A stretch of 14,781 nucleotides of DNA from Methanosarcinales archaeon (GTDB lineage: Archaea > Halobacteriota > Syntropharchaeia > Alkanophagales > Methanospirareceae), in contig JAODGL010000191.1 of the NCBI GenBank assembly GCA_025464585.1, positions 1 through 14,781 of the forward strand, written 5' to 3'. This document shows positions 7,423 through 14,372 of this stretch, one piece after another (the first letter of the stretch is position 1; the number at the start of each line of letters is the position of its first letter). The position numbers were made by a program, and so were the translations under genes. The notes below the pieces were generated by a model that made no database searches, was not told the origin of the DNA, and saw only the letters and a program-made list of their open reading frames with translations.

Positions 7423-7959
7423 ATGGAAATAGAAGAAGCGATAGAGAGAAGGAAATCGAGGAGGTCTTTCAAAAGAACCGCGCTGACAGAGAACCAGCTT
7501 TCGCAATTGATATGGTCCGCGGGTAAGGCGCCTTCGGCTGGCGCTACTTATCCGCTGGAGCTGTATGTAGTAATAGGGAAGGAATGCGCAGGGGATATAG
7601 ATGCCGGCGTGTATCACACAAAGGGATATTCGGAATTAGAACTGCACAAGGAAGGCGACTTACGGGAAGAGTTAGCAGTAGCTTGTTTACGTCAGATGTT
7701 CATCGCTGATGCCCCGGTATCTTTTGTGATTACCGCGGAGTATGAAAGGACAACGCGTAGATATGGAGAGCGTGGGATAAGATATGTGCATATAGAAGTT
7801 GGTCATGTCTCGCAGAATATCTATTTGCAATGTGAGGCGCTGGGTCTGGCTACCGTCGCCATAGGTGCATTTTACGATGATGAGGTTGCGAAAGTCTTAA
7901 GTCTTCCGGAGGAGCATAAGCCGATATACGTGATGCCCGTGGGTAAATATGCTCAATAA
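7423..7959 (+). CDS. SagB-like nitroreductase-family FMN oxidoreductase
   Basis: A 178-residue nitroreductase-fold protein. The N-terminus has the FMN-phosphate motif with RRSF at 13-16, followed by LTENQLSQLIWSAGKAPSAG and YPLELYVV at 37-50, the arrangement seen in SagB-type dehydrogenase domains. The C-terminus has EALGLATVAIGAFYDDEVAK and ends in PVGKY, also typical. Members bind FMN and work as dimers on diverse substrates; those next to YcaO genes make azolines into azoles, but no YcaO or peptide precursor is seen here, so the substrate is unknown. Size is at the low end of the family. There is no Shine-Dalgarno; the start at ATG 7423 is 9 bases after the broken TPR gene. Cytoplasmic. 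Confidence 0.88.
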   Translation: MEIEEAIERRKSRRSFKRTALTENQLSQLIWSAGKAPSAGATYPLELYVVIGKECAGDIDAGVYHTKGYSELELHKEGDLREELAVACLRQMFIADAPVSFVITAEYERTTRRYGERGIRYVHIEVGHVSQNIYLQCEALGLATVAIGAFYDDEVAKVLSLPEEHKPIYVMPVGKYAQ

Positions 7960-8072
7960 AGAGTGGAAAATCCTAAACTCTAATTACAAAAAATCCAAAT
8001 CTCAAGTGGATATTTTTAAAGTATCAAAATTATATGATTTTGTAAGCGTTAATGTAGAGAAGGACTGCGGCA

Positions 8073-9611
8073 ATGAAAAAAAGCGAAAGAGGATTATTAG
8101 GAGATATAAGGGTAATGGCACTTTTATTGTGCGTTTTAGCCGCTTTGTTTGTCATTTATGTTTATCCACCACCGCCTGCTGGTGCGGGAATAAATGGTAA
8201 TCTGAGATATGGTCTGGATTTGGTGGGTGGGAGCTCGCTGCAGTTGAAATTGAACGGCACTTTAGTCGCGATAGATGCACCTGATACGGTTAATACGACT
8301 AAAATCGTTGAGTTTCTTGGAAATGAGCTGGATACCGAGGTGACTCCTTATACCGCTGATGACAGGGTGATATACGAGATAAGGAAGAGCGTTACAAAAG
8401 AACAGTTGTCTGAGGTGTTAAAGGGAATAAACAGTAGTATAGCGAAGAGACCAAACGGCGAAGATTTTTTCGAGGATTCCCTGACCCCGGCAACAAGGGA
8501 AGAGACTCGCCGAATAATAGAGAATAAAATAAACATGCTGGGATTAGCGAGCACTACGATAAGAACCGTTGGGAATAACCTCATGGTGATAGACTTTGCA
8601 GGCATAGATATCAAAACGGCAAAGGACCTGGTGGGTAAGCCGGGGAAGTTTGAGATACGGATGCAGACGAATGGTACGGGAGAGGACATAGAGAAAGGGC
8701 AAAGATTGGAGGAGATCGAGAATATCACCGCTCATGTCATGTACGGTAGCGAGGGAATAGAAAACGTGGGGACTACGCCAACGAGCAAGACGGGGAAGTG
8801 GGAGGGAGAGGTATGGGGAGCTCCTTTTACGTTAAATAAGGAAGGTGCAGTTGCATTAAGAGACGCTGCGATTAAATATGGTGCAATAGACAGCCCTGCG
8901 GATCACGAACTGGCAATGCTGCTTGACGATGTGGTGGTGTACAGTGCACCAATAGCGGATGAAGCATGCGAGAAACTAAAAGAAGGAGTTATTTATGTGT
9001 GGACTGCAAACACAGGGTCAGGAGATGAAGGGAAAGAAGAGGCAAGGGAGCTGATCATACACTTAAAAGCAGGTGCGTTACCGGTGAATGTGGAGATAAT
9101 AGGTTCAGGGGAAGTGCCAGCATATTTGGGCGTGAAATTCAAGGAAGGAGCGTTAATTGCAGGATTGCTTGCTCTTATTTCCGTTACGCTTGTGGTTTAT
9201 TTACGATACCGGGAGCCCAAGATAGTATTGCCGATGTTCTTCGCACTTCTTAGTGAGGTAATTCTGATATTGGGGTTCTCAGTAGTGGTTCCAGGTGGAT
9301 GGCAGTTAGATTTACCGAGTATTGCAGGGATAATAGCGGTGATCGGAACAGGAGTGGACCAATTGGTGATAATAACGGACGAAGTGCTTTCAGGTGGTCG
9401 CTCTTCCGCAAGGATGTATCGTAAACGAATATCATTTGCATTTGGTATAATATTCGCTTCTGCCACGACAACCATCGTGGCGATGCTTGTTCTTGCTTTG
9501 ATGGCGCTTGGCACATTGAGGGGTTTTGCGTTTATAACCATTGTTGGACTGCTTTTCGGCATTATCATTACGAGACCGGCTTATGCGAGGGTGATAGAGG
9601 GGATAATGTGA
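8073..9611 (+). CDS. secD: Protein translocase subunit SecD
   Basis: A 512-residue SecD, which with SecF helps Sec-dependent export using the proton gradient. It has an N-terminal TM segment at about 12-32, the conserved GLDLVGGS at 47-54, a large external domain (about 60-355), and five TM segments at about 358-505. GTGVDQLVIITDEVL at 425-439 is the conserved TM4 block with the proton-path Asp. Archaeal secD usually has secF next to it, yet none is seen: upstream is the nitroreductase and downstream, 7 bases away, the XTP/dITP diphosphatase gene. A 113-base gap before the start holds TATA-like sequences TTTTTAAA (8013-8020) and TTATATGA (8030-8037) and nothing else that I recognise. Start ATG 8073 is followed by a basic MKKSERG stretch, which fits the family. 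Confidence 0.95.
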   Translation: MKKSERGLLGDIRVMALLLCVLAALFVIYVYPPPPAGAGINGNLRYGLDLVGGSSLQLKLNGTLVAIDAPDTVNTTKIVEFLGNELDTEVTPYTADDRVIYEIRKSVTKEQLSEVLKGINSSIAKRPNGEDFFEDSLTPATREETRRIIENKINMLGLASTTIRTVGNNLMVIDFAGIDIKTAKDLVGKPGKFEIRMQTNGTGEDIEKGQRLEEIENITAHVMYGSEGIENVGTTPTSKTGKWEGEVWGAPFTLNKEGAVALRDAAIKYGAIDSPADHELAMLLDDVVVYSAPIADEACEKLKEGVIYVWTANTGSGDEGKEEARELIIHLKAGALPVNVEIIGSGEVPAYLGVKFKEGALIAGLLALISVTLVVYLRYREPKIVLPMFFALLSEVILILGFSVVVPGGWQLDLPSIAGIIAVIGTGVDQLVIITDEVLSGGRSSARMYRKRISFAFGIIFASATTTIVAMLVLALMALGTLRGFAFITIVGLLFGIIITRPAYARVIEGIM

Positions 9612-9618
9612 ATTTACT

Positions 9619-10200
9619 ATGCGTCCAGAAAAAGAAATCATCTTCGTCACCACGAACAAAAACAAGGTAAAAGAGGTACAGGATTTGGCTGACGCGGAAG
9701 CTAAAAGCATAACAATCGAGCATCTTGAATATGACTATCCAGAGTTGCAACTTGAAGAAATAGAGTCAGTGGCGCGAGAAAGTGCGAATTATATAAGGGA
9801 GAAGATGGGGCTAAAAAAGCCTTTCTTCTTAGAAGACTCCGGGTTGCTTATCCCTGCTTTAAATGGATTCCCGGGTCCCTTCTCTGCTTTTGTCTTCGAG
9901 AAAATAGGGAACGAGGGAATACTGAAGTTGATGGCAGATAAAGAAGGAGAAGAGCGAAAAGCTACTTTTAAAACCGTCGTTGCATTCTGCGAATCTGCCA
10001 AAAATGCACCTCTTCTCTTTGTCGGGACCGCGGAAGGAAAAATAGCGGAGAAGATAAGGGGGAAAGGCGGCTTTGGCTACGACCCCATATTTGAGTTTGA
10101 GGGAACAGGGAAGACTTTTGCAGAGCTGAGCATCGGGGAAAAGAACAAAATATCGCATAGAAGCAGAGCTTTCAGGAAATTGTTAGACCATCTGTTATAA
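9619..10200 (+). CDS. XTP/dITP diphosphatase (RdgB/HAM1 family)
   Basis: A 193-residue nucleotide-pool cleaner that hydrolyses XTP, ITP and dITP to monophosphates and pyrophosphate, keeping deaminated bases out of DNA and RNA. Family motifs are all present: TTNKNK at 11-16, LEDSGLLIPALNGFPGPFSA at 71-90 with the catalytic Asp73, GKGGFGYDPIF at 148-158 and SHRSRAF at 179-185. Length fits the family. It starts 7 bases after secD and is probably co-transcribed with it. Cytoplasmic. I see no odd features. The start is the only Met in a sensible place. Confidence 0.96.
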   Translation: MRPEKEIIFVTTNKNKVKEVQDLADAEAKSITIEHLEYDYPELQLEEIESVARESANYIREKMGLKKPFFLEDSGLLIPALNGFPGPFSAFVFEKIGNEGILKLMADKEGEERKATFKTVVAFCESAKNAPLLFVGTAEGKIAEKIRGKGGFGYDPIFEFEGTGKTFAELSIGEKNKISHRSRAFRKLLDHLL

Positions 10201-10209
10201 CTTTATATC

Positions 10210-10255
10210 TATATATAAAAGTTTTTACATAAGTAAATTTAGAAAGATTTAAATA
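10210..10255 (+). promoter_or_regulatory. Promoter region with two TATA-like boxes before the DUF47-Pit operon
   Basis: The 69-base gap is very AT-rich and has two candidates: TATATATAAAA (10210-10220) and TTTAAATA (10248-10255). The first would give a transcript starting near 10240 with a leader of about 30 bases. The second would start transcription after the first ATG, near 10277, and would need a later start codon. Which one is used cannot be decided from sequence. Confidence 0.5.
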
Positions 10256-10269
10256 ACCTCTCTGCTCCT

Positions 10270-10989
10270 ATGTTAATGCTAAGGATAATGGTGAGGGGGA
10301 TGAAAAGAGCAACAAAAGCATTGGTATTAAGCTCAGTGTTGCATAAAATGACGTTTTTACCGAGGGAGCGGAAATTTTTCGACCTCTTTGAGGAGCTTGC
10401 GGAGAAGGCGGTAGAAGCAGCGGAGCTATTAATGGATTTGGGAGACGATTATTCTGAACTGCCGCGAATCAGTGCGCAACTCGAAGAACTGGAGGGAGAA
10501 GCTGATTCGATTGTTCATCAAATCATACAGGGATTGTTTTATGACCACACACGGGTCACGGAGGAAAAGGGGGATATACGTTATTTCGCTCATAATCTGG
10601 ATAATGTAATAGATGGGATCGAGAAAGCCGTAGTAAGGCTGACATTCGCGCAAAAGGAGACGCTTCCAGCGCCTGTAAGTGAATTTTCGCCGATTATCCT
10701 GGAGGCTGCGCAGGAAATAAGAACGGCGGTTCATTGCTTACGTGATATGAGATGTGATGAACCGACTTTAGAAATGTGCTGTGTAAAAACAAATGAATTA
10801 GAGAACGAAGCCGATAAAATAAATCGTAAATGGCTGAGAACACTGATGACCAGACCAGTAAAAAATCCTGATGAGCTCCTTGATAGACTGCTGGTTCGAG
10901 AGATAGTGGACATCCTCGAGGATACAATGGACCAGTGTGAGGACGTTGCGAATATCCTGGAGACGTTCAGATTGAAGGGCGGGATTTAA
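10270..10989 (+). CDS. PhoU-like DUF47 family protein
   Basis: A 239-residue DUF47/PhoU-like protein, all helical, with PRERKFFDLFEELAEKAVEA near 35-54, an acidic middle with LEELEGEADSIVH near 71-84, and a matching second half with TNELENEADKINRKW near 175-189. The ExxxD-type acidic clusters resemble the metal-binding E(D)xxxD repeats of PhoU. DUF47 genes are commonly paired with Pit-type phosphate permeases, and this one ends 3 bases before a Pit gene. It probably regulates that transporter; it is cytoplasmic and has no membrane segment. Start codons at 10270, 10276, 10288 and 10300 are all in frame. ATG 10300 is preceded almost directly by a purine run. I kept the first; the protein could be up to 10 residues shorter. 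Confidence 0.88.
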   Translation: MLMLRIMVRGMKRATKALVLSSVLHKMTFLPRERKFFDLFEELAEKAVEAAELLMDLGDDYSELPRISAQLEELEGEADSIVHQIIQGLFYDHTRVTEEKGDIRYFAHNLDNVIDGIEKAVVRLTFAQKETLPAPVSEFSPIILEAAQEIRTAVHCLRDMRCDEPTLEMCCVKTNELENEADKINRKWLRTLMTRPVKNPDELLDRLLVREIVDILEDTMDQCEDVANILETFRLKGGI

Positions 10990-10992
10990 TTG

Positions 10993-12027
10993 ATGGAGTC
11001 GGCACTGGGCTTTGTTATTGTAATAATATCTCTTGCATTGATATATGATTTTTTAAATGGTGCGAACGACAGCGCAAATGCGATTGCCACGGTAATTGCT
11101 ACCAAAGCGTTAACGCCACTGAAGGCATTGGCGTTGGCGAGTTTTTTTAATGTCCTCGGCGCTTTTGTTTTTACTGCGGTGGCGAAGACGGTTGGTAAGG
11201 GCATTGTTCCCCCGGGGGCTCTACCACCCAACATTTTTCTCTTAGTACTTATCAGTGGTTTACTTGGTGCGATAATATGGACTTATATTTGCACATCGTT
11301 TGGAATTCCGATAAGTGTGACACATTCGTTAGTAGGTGCAATTCTCGGTGCCGGGATAGTGGCAGGGGGAACAGGCATAGTACAGTGGAAGGTGCTTAAC
11401 GATAAAGTATTTCTTGCCATTGCGCTCGGTCCATTTGCGGGATTTATAGCCGGTGCTCTGCTTTTTTCACTCATCAGTTGGCTGCTTTATCTATTCTTTA
11501 AAAATACACCTGCTACTGAGTCAGAAGGGGCATTTAAAAAACTGCAGATTATTTCATCTTCCTTTATGGCTTTTAGCCACGGTATGAATGATACGCAAAA
11601 TGCAATGGGTATAATAACAGCAGCTTTGATAACCGGGGGTTTTATTCTTGTAGAGCATCCTGAGCAATTTCCCGTCCTCTGGTGGGTAAAGATAATGTGT
11701 GGTTCTGTAATGGCACTGGGTACGTTTTTAATGGGCTGGAAAGTAATAAGGACAATGGGGTGGCGACTGACAAAGCTGGAGTCGAAGCACGGGTTCGCAG
11801 CGGAAACGGGTGCGGGTCTCGCAGTGGTAGCGGTGAGTGTAGCCGGTATGCCAGTAAGCACCACGCACGTAATAGGTTCGGCAGTAATAGGAGGGACGTT
11901 CTTTCAGAGTCTTCGTAGAATAAGGTGGCCAGAAGTGTGGCGAATGCTCACTGCATGGGTGATAACCATTCCTCTGGCGGCGGTAATTGGGGGAGCGGCG
12001 TATTGGGTGGTGGAGTTGAGTTTGTAA
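10993..12027 (+). CDS. pit: Pit-family inorganic phosphate transporter
   Basis: A 344-residue membrane protein of the PiT family, which imports phosphate (often as metal-phosphate) with protons or sodium. Both signature repeats are seen: GANDSANAIAT at 23-33 and HGMNDTQNAMGI at 196-207, each at the end of a hydrophobic segment in the usual inverted-repeat fold. IPISVTHSLVG and MPVSTTHVIGSA are the matching re-entrant motifs, followed by nine or ten TM segments in all. ATG 10993 is preferred over TTG 10990 because it is 3 bases from the preceding DUF47 stop and gives MESALGF. The direct coupling with DUF47 supports the role. Sulfate transport occurs in some relatives, but phosphate is more likely. 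Confidence 0.95.
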   Translation: MESALGFVIVIISLALIYDFLNGANDSANAIATVIATKALTPLKALALASFFNVLGAFVFTAVAKTVGKGIVPPGALPPNIFLLVLISGLLGAIIWTYICTSFGIPISVTHSLVGAILGAGIVAGGTGIVQWKVLNDKVFLAIALGPFAGFIAGALLFSLISWLLYLFFKNTPATESEGAFKKLQIISSSFMAFSHGMNDTQNAMGIITAALITGGFILVEHPEQFPVLWWVKIMCGSVMALGTFLMGWKVIRTMGWRLTKLESKHGFAAETGAGLAVVAVSVAGMPVSTTHVIGSAVIGGTFFQSLRRIRWPEVWRMLTAWVITIPLAAVIGGAAYWVVELSL

Positions 12028-12055
12028 GGAGCAATTATAACCACAAGATTACAGC

Positions 12056-12090
12056 GATTTCCACGAGAGTATTTATATAGCGCGGAAATC
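12056..12090. promoter_or_regulatory. Inverted repeat framing a TATA box in the pit-CPBP gap
   Basis: GATTTCC (12056-12062) and its exact complement GGAAATC (12084-12090) flank a 21-base spacer that holds TTTATATAG (12072-12080). The 7-base arms with a central TATA box look like an operator for a repressor, or a weak stem. On the plus strand the predicted transcript would start near 12103, where no gene follows. The rest of this 140-base gap shows only the T-rich minus-strand terminator. Confidence 0.35.
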
Positions 12091-12144
12091 CCAAATTACA
12101 ACTTCGTTCTTCTATATCTATTATTAACAAATCCACATACTATT

Positions 12145-12167
12145 TGGAAGATAAAAAATGGAAAAAG
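12145..12167 (-). terminator. T-rich terminator of the CPBP gene
   Basis: Directly after the TGA of the minus-strand CPBP gene the minus strand reads CTTTTTCCATTTTTTATC. Two runs of T without an obvious stem are the usual form of archaeal intrinsic terminators. Confidence 0.5.
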
Positions 12168-12995
12168 TCAGAAAAAGTGAGGTGCAATTAAGAACAAAAC
12201 GATATTTATAAGACCGTGGGAGATAGTAACGCCGAATATAGACCCTGTTTTTCTTACTACCAGTGAAAAGAGGAAGCCAACCGAGGCTGCAAGCAGGACG
12301 TCAAGAACAGAGAGGTTGCCAATGTGCAGTGCGCCGAAAACGGCGGAAATAAAGACGATACCGTAGAAGCCCATGGTTCTCGTCGCATGGTACTGCATCA
12401 GCCCGCGGAATGCCAGCTCTTCGAGAAAGCCCGTACACGTGATCATAATGAGCGCAGGAACAAGCAGCGCTTCAAAGCTGAGTTCGACGATTATTCCCGG
12501 TTTTAATACACAATATTCCAGTATGCCGAAGGGAACCGCAAAAATTATCACGGCGAGTTCAAAATGCAGATGCTTCAAACTCGGAAGAGCAAGAGCAACG
12601 TCCCGCGGCTTTATGCGCTGAATATACATGCACGTGAATATCGCGATGTAGATGGGGATGCTAATTATTGCAAACCAGGAGATATAGCTGAAGTGGGCAA
12701 GAGGCATGGAAAGGCTGAGTATTCGGATGAGAGGAGCAAGAATGAGAACCATCAACAATTTAGAGAACTCGGGATCGGTGGTTAATGATAACGTAGAATG
12801 GATGAGCAATGCGAAAAGGATAAGGGCATGAAATGCGATACCATATTTAGCATCATAAATCGGCTGTAAGCCCGGCAGCAGAACAGGCAACGATGTCAGC
12901 AACTCTGCACCCGCCAAAAGAACCAGATAAGCGAAGGAGATGAAAAAGCGCTGACGGAAAAACGCTTTAACACCATCATTTTCTTCCGCTTTCAT
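12168..12995 (-). CDS. CPBP-family intramembrane metalloprotease (Abi/CAAX type)
   Basis: A 275-residue membrane protein with about eight hydrophobic segments. Near the C-terminus it has the CPBP signature: EELAFRG with E192, E193 and R197, then ALHIGN with H224, then SHGLIN with H260 and N264. These residues bind Zn and catalyse peptide-bond cleavage in the membrane in relatives such as Rce1 and MmRce1. The N-terminal half (about 20-125) is a poorly conserved set of TM helices. ATG 12995 is preferred over the upstream in-frame TTG at 13007. The substrate is not known: relatives process prenylated proteins, bacteriocin-related peptides or signalling factors. It is divergent from the surface-protein cluster, and processing of one of its products is possible but unsupported. 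Confidence 0.85.
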   Translation of the reverse strand: MKAEENDGVKAFFRQRFFISFAYLVLLAGAELLTSLPVLLPGLQPIYDAKYGIAFHALILFALLIHSTLSLTTDPEFSKLLMVLILAPLIRILSLSMPLAHFSYISWFAIISIPIYIAIFTCMYIQRIKPRDVALALPSLKHLHFELAVIIFAVPFGILEYCVLKPGIIVELSFEALLVPALIMITCTGFLEELAFRGLMQYHATRTMGFYGIVFISAVFGALHIGNLSVLDVLLAASVGFLFSLVVRKTGSIFGVTISHGLINIVLFLIAPHFF

Positions 12996-13030
12996 GGCTA
13001 ACTGCAATTTATATATACAATACCGAAAAG

Positions 13031-13040
13031 CTTATATATC
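13031..13040. promoter_or_regulatory. Shared TATA-like element between CPBP and the surface cluster
   Basis: CTTATATATC, near-symmetric: it reads GATATATAAG on the other strand. To the right it would start transcription near 13062, about 50 bases before ATG 13112. To the left it would start near 13009, about 14 bases before the CPBP ATG. A second TATA-like site for the minus strand, TATATATAAATT (13006-13017), is too close to that ATG for a leaderless start. Confidence 0.4.
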
Positions 13041-13097
13041 CTATTGATGTAATGTTTATGACATATGTTATCAACATACAAAGCCCTGAACCATAAA

Positions 13098-13107
13098 GGA
13101 GGAGTGA
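13098..13107 (+). promoter_or_regulatory. Strong Shine-Dalgarno of the Thr-rich protein gene
   Basis: GGAGGAGTGA ends 4 bases before ATG 13112, with the GGAGG core 9 bases away. It fixes the start of the small membrane protein gene. Confidence 0.75.
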
Positions 13108-13111
13108 ACCA

Positions 13112-13423
13112 ATGCTTACCACTATAACAACGACCACCACTACGACCACAGCAGCTACCGCAGTGGGCGGCGTATCTCAAGCTACCGTATATGGAGCTAT
13201 TGGTGTGGTTATACTGATAGTGCTGCTAATAGCGAAGGAATTGCTGAGTTCTTACGGGGCGGAAAGGGAAGGGGAAAGCGAAGGTGTGGAAGAAGAGAAA
13301 GGGGAAATTATGGATTCAAATAGGATGGCGAACTCGCTTGCTACGAACCTGAGCGTGGCGATTTATCCACTGCTTTTTAGCTTCGCACTGCTTGTGGCTA
13401 TGAAGGTGATGGAGGTGTTATAA
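13112..13423 (+). CDS. Small membrane protein with N-terminal threonine tract
   Basis: A 103-residue protein I cannot assign to a named family. Residues 3-13 are almost all Thr, followed by a Gly/Ala/Val stretch, a TM helix at about 24-46 (YGAIGVVILIVLLIAKELLS), a strongly acidic linker at about 50-66 (GESEGVEEEKGE) and a second TM helix at about 76-102. No cleavable signal is evident. Positive and acidic charges after TM1 suggest the Thr tract is outside the cell, where it could be O-glycosylated. The eight-Thr run uses all four Thr codons, so it is kept by selection on the protein, not by repeat slippage. A strong Shine-Dalgarno supports expression. It is 71 bases upstream of the dockerin gene, and I infer an anchoring or assembly role in the surface cluster. 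Confidence 0.7.
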   Translation: MLTTITTTTTTTTAATAVGGVSQATVYGAIGVVILIVLLIAKELLSSYGAEREGESEGVEEEKGEIMDSNRMANSLATNLSVAIYPLLFSFALLVAMKVMEVL

Positions 13424-13482
13424 CAAATTTTTAGGAAAAGTCTGATAAAAAGATGATGAAAAAGAAGGGGATAAGGAAGGGA

Positions 13483-13488
13483 AGAGGA
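13483..13488 (+). promoter_or_regulatory. Shine-Dalgarno favouring ATG 13495 for the dockerin gene
   Basis: AGAGGA lies 6 bases before ATG 13495. The upstream in-frame ATGs at 13453 and 13456 have only an AGGAAAAG about 14 bases or more away. Confidence 0.5.
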
Positions 13489-13494
13489 ATGAGG

Positions 13495-14349
13495 ATGAAG
13501 CAAACAGCAATTGTAGCTCTAATACTGGTCGCTTTTATAGCAGCGCCTGCGTCCGCGGCAACGTTGACTGTAACGCCGGATAGCACAACCAGTGGCGCAC
13601 TCGTAACCATAGAAGGGACGGGATTTGGCGCTGATGAAGAAGTGACTTTAACCTCGACGGTTACCGGTTTCAAGATACCTGTGTCACCCGGGGATGGAAA
13701 ATATGCATACAGCCTGGTTGATTTCAATATCTCGCAGGAAAACACGAGTTTTTCGCTTAGTGTGAGAGAAGTGGAAGATGACATGGAGATAAAGGTGAAG
13801 AGGTTTTGGTGGACGCCTTACTGGACGATAGACGAGGACGAGTTAGGTTTTACATTCACTCGTGATGATGCTACGAACACATCAGCAGTAACCAGGGGAA
13901 TGCCAACGCCAACGGGCGTATATTGTGTCGTCACGGTAACCGGAACGGCTGTCGCGGGCAATTCACCAACTGGTTATGTTCAGAATGTCACACTGAACGC
14001 GACAATCACCAAAAAAGTTAAGACAAATGCAACAGGCGGGTTCAAGGAGGTTATTGATACACATGGAGTACCAGCAGGGACTTATATTATAAATGCTACA
14101 AATGGCACCGTATCTGCTGAGGCTACACTGACATTATCTTTATGCGGCGATGCGAACAAGGATGGGGATGTAGGTGCTTATGATTGCGTGTGTATAGCGA
14201 GATATGAAGCGGGGATTCCGGGATACGATGCGGAGACGCTAAATCTTAATGCTGCGAATGTAAATGGAATAGACGGGGTAACCATAGAAGATGCAAGATA
14301 CTTAGCAAGGTATCTTGTGGGATTGGAAACGGAATTACATTGTCCTTGA
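13495..14349 (+). CDS. Secreted dockerin-domain protein with Ig-like domain
   Basis: A 284-residue secreted protein. Residues 1-21 are a Sec signal peptide (hydrophobic core AIVALILVAFIAA, likely cut after ASA). A domain at about 23-75 begins LTVTPDSTTSGALVTIEGTG, as in IPT/Ig-like surface domains. A middle domain of about 140 residues is rich in Thr/Asn and N-glycosylation sequons. Residues 217-284 are a dockerin: the first calcium loop DANKDGDVGAYD is canonical, with Asp/Asn at 1, 3, 5, 7 and 12, and the helix that follows is CVCIARYEAG; the second repeat NVNGIDGVTIEDARYLARYL has Ile at loop position 5. Cys at both ends of the dockerin (217 and 282) could close a disulfide clasp. The protein should bind cohesins; the next gene encodes one. 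An upstream start at 13453 would add 14 basic residues. Confidence 0.9.
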   Translation: MKQTAIVALILVAFIAAPASAATLTVTPDSTTSGALVTIEGTGFGADEEVTLTSTVTGFKIPVSPGDGKYAYSLVDFNISQENTSFSLSVREVEDDMEIKVKRFWWTPYWTIDEDELGFTFTRDDATNTSAVTRGMPTPTGVYCVVTVTGTAVAGNSPTGYVQNVTLNATITKKVKTNATGGFKEVIDTHGVPAGTYIINATNGTVSAEATLTLSLCGDANKDGDVGAYDCVCIARYEAGIPGYDAETLNLNAANVNGIDGVTIEDARYLARYLVGLETELHCP

Positions 14350-14354
14350 TGATT

Positions 14355-14364
14355 AGGAGGTGAT
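14355..14364 (+). promoter_or_regulatory. Strong Shine-Dalgarno of the cohesin gene
   Basis: AGGAGGTGAT, a near-perfect match to the 16S rRNA tail, lies 8 bases before ATG 14373 and in the 23-base gap after the dockerin gene. It shows that the start of the next, edge-truncated gene is real. Confidence 0.8.
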
Positions 14365-14372
14365 AAAGAGAA

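Noticed and set aside
7949..8200. Plus-strand open frame between the nitroreductase and secD (83 codons)
   Set aside because: It overlaps both neighbours, its second half is secD read in another frame, and its start has no signal. The gap sequence looks like a promoter region.
11487..11864. Minus-strand open frame inside the phosphate transporter gene
   Set aside because: It is a shadow of the Pit transmembrane-coding sequence, whose family motifs in the plus frame are clear.
12324..12785. Three plus-strand open frames across the CPBP gene
   Set aside because: The minus-strand product has intact CPBP motifs and several TM helices; the plus-strand frames have no motif or start signal.
13061..13068. 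Palindrome ACATATGT near the predicted start of the surface-cluster transcript
   Set aside because: An 8-base palindrome in AT-rich DNA is expected by chance, and extension on either side fails at once.
13112..13150. Possible microsatellite in the ACN-rich stretch
   Set aside because: The triplets vary at the third base without regular period, so it is a coding threonine tract and not a tandem DNA repeat.
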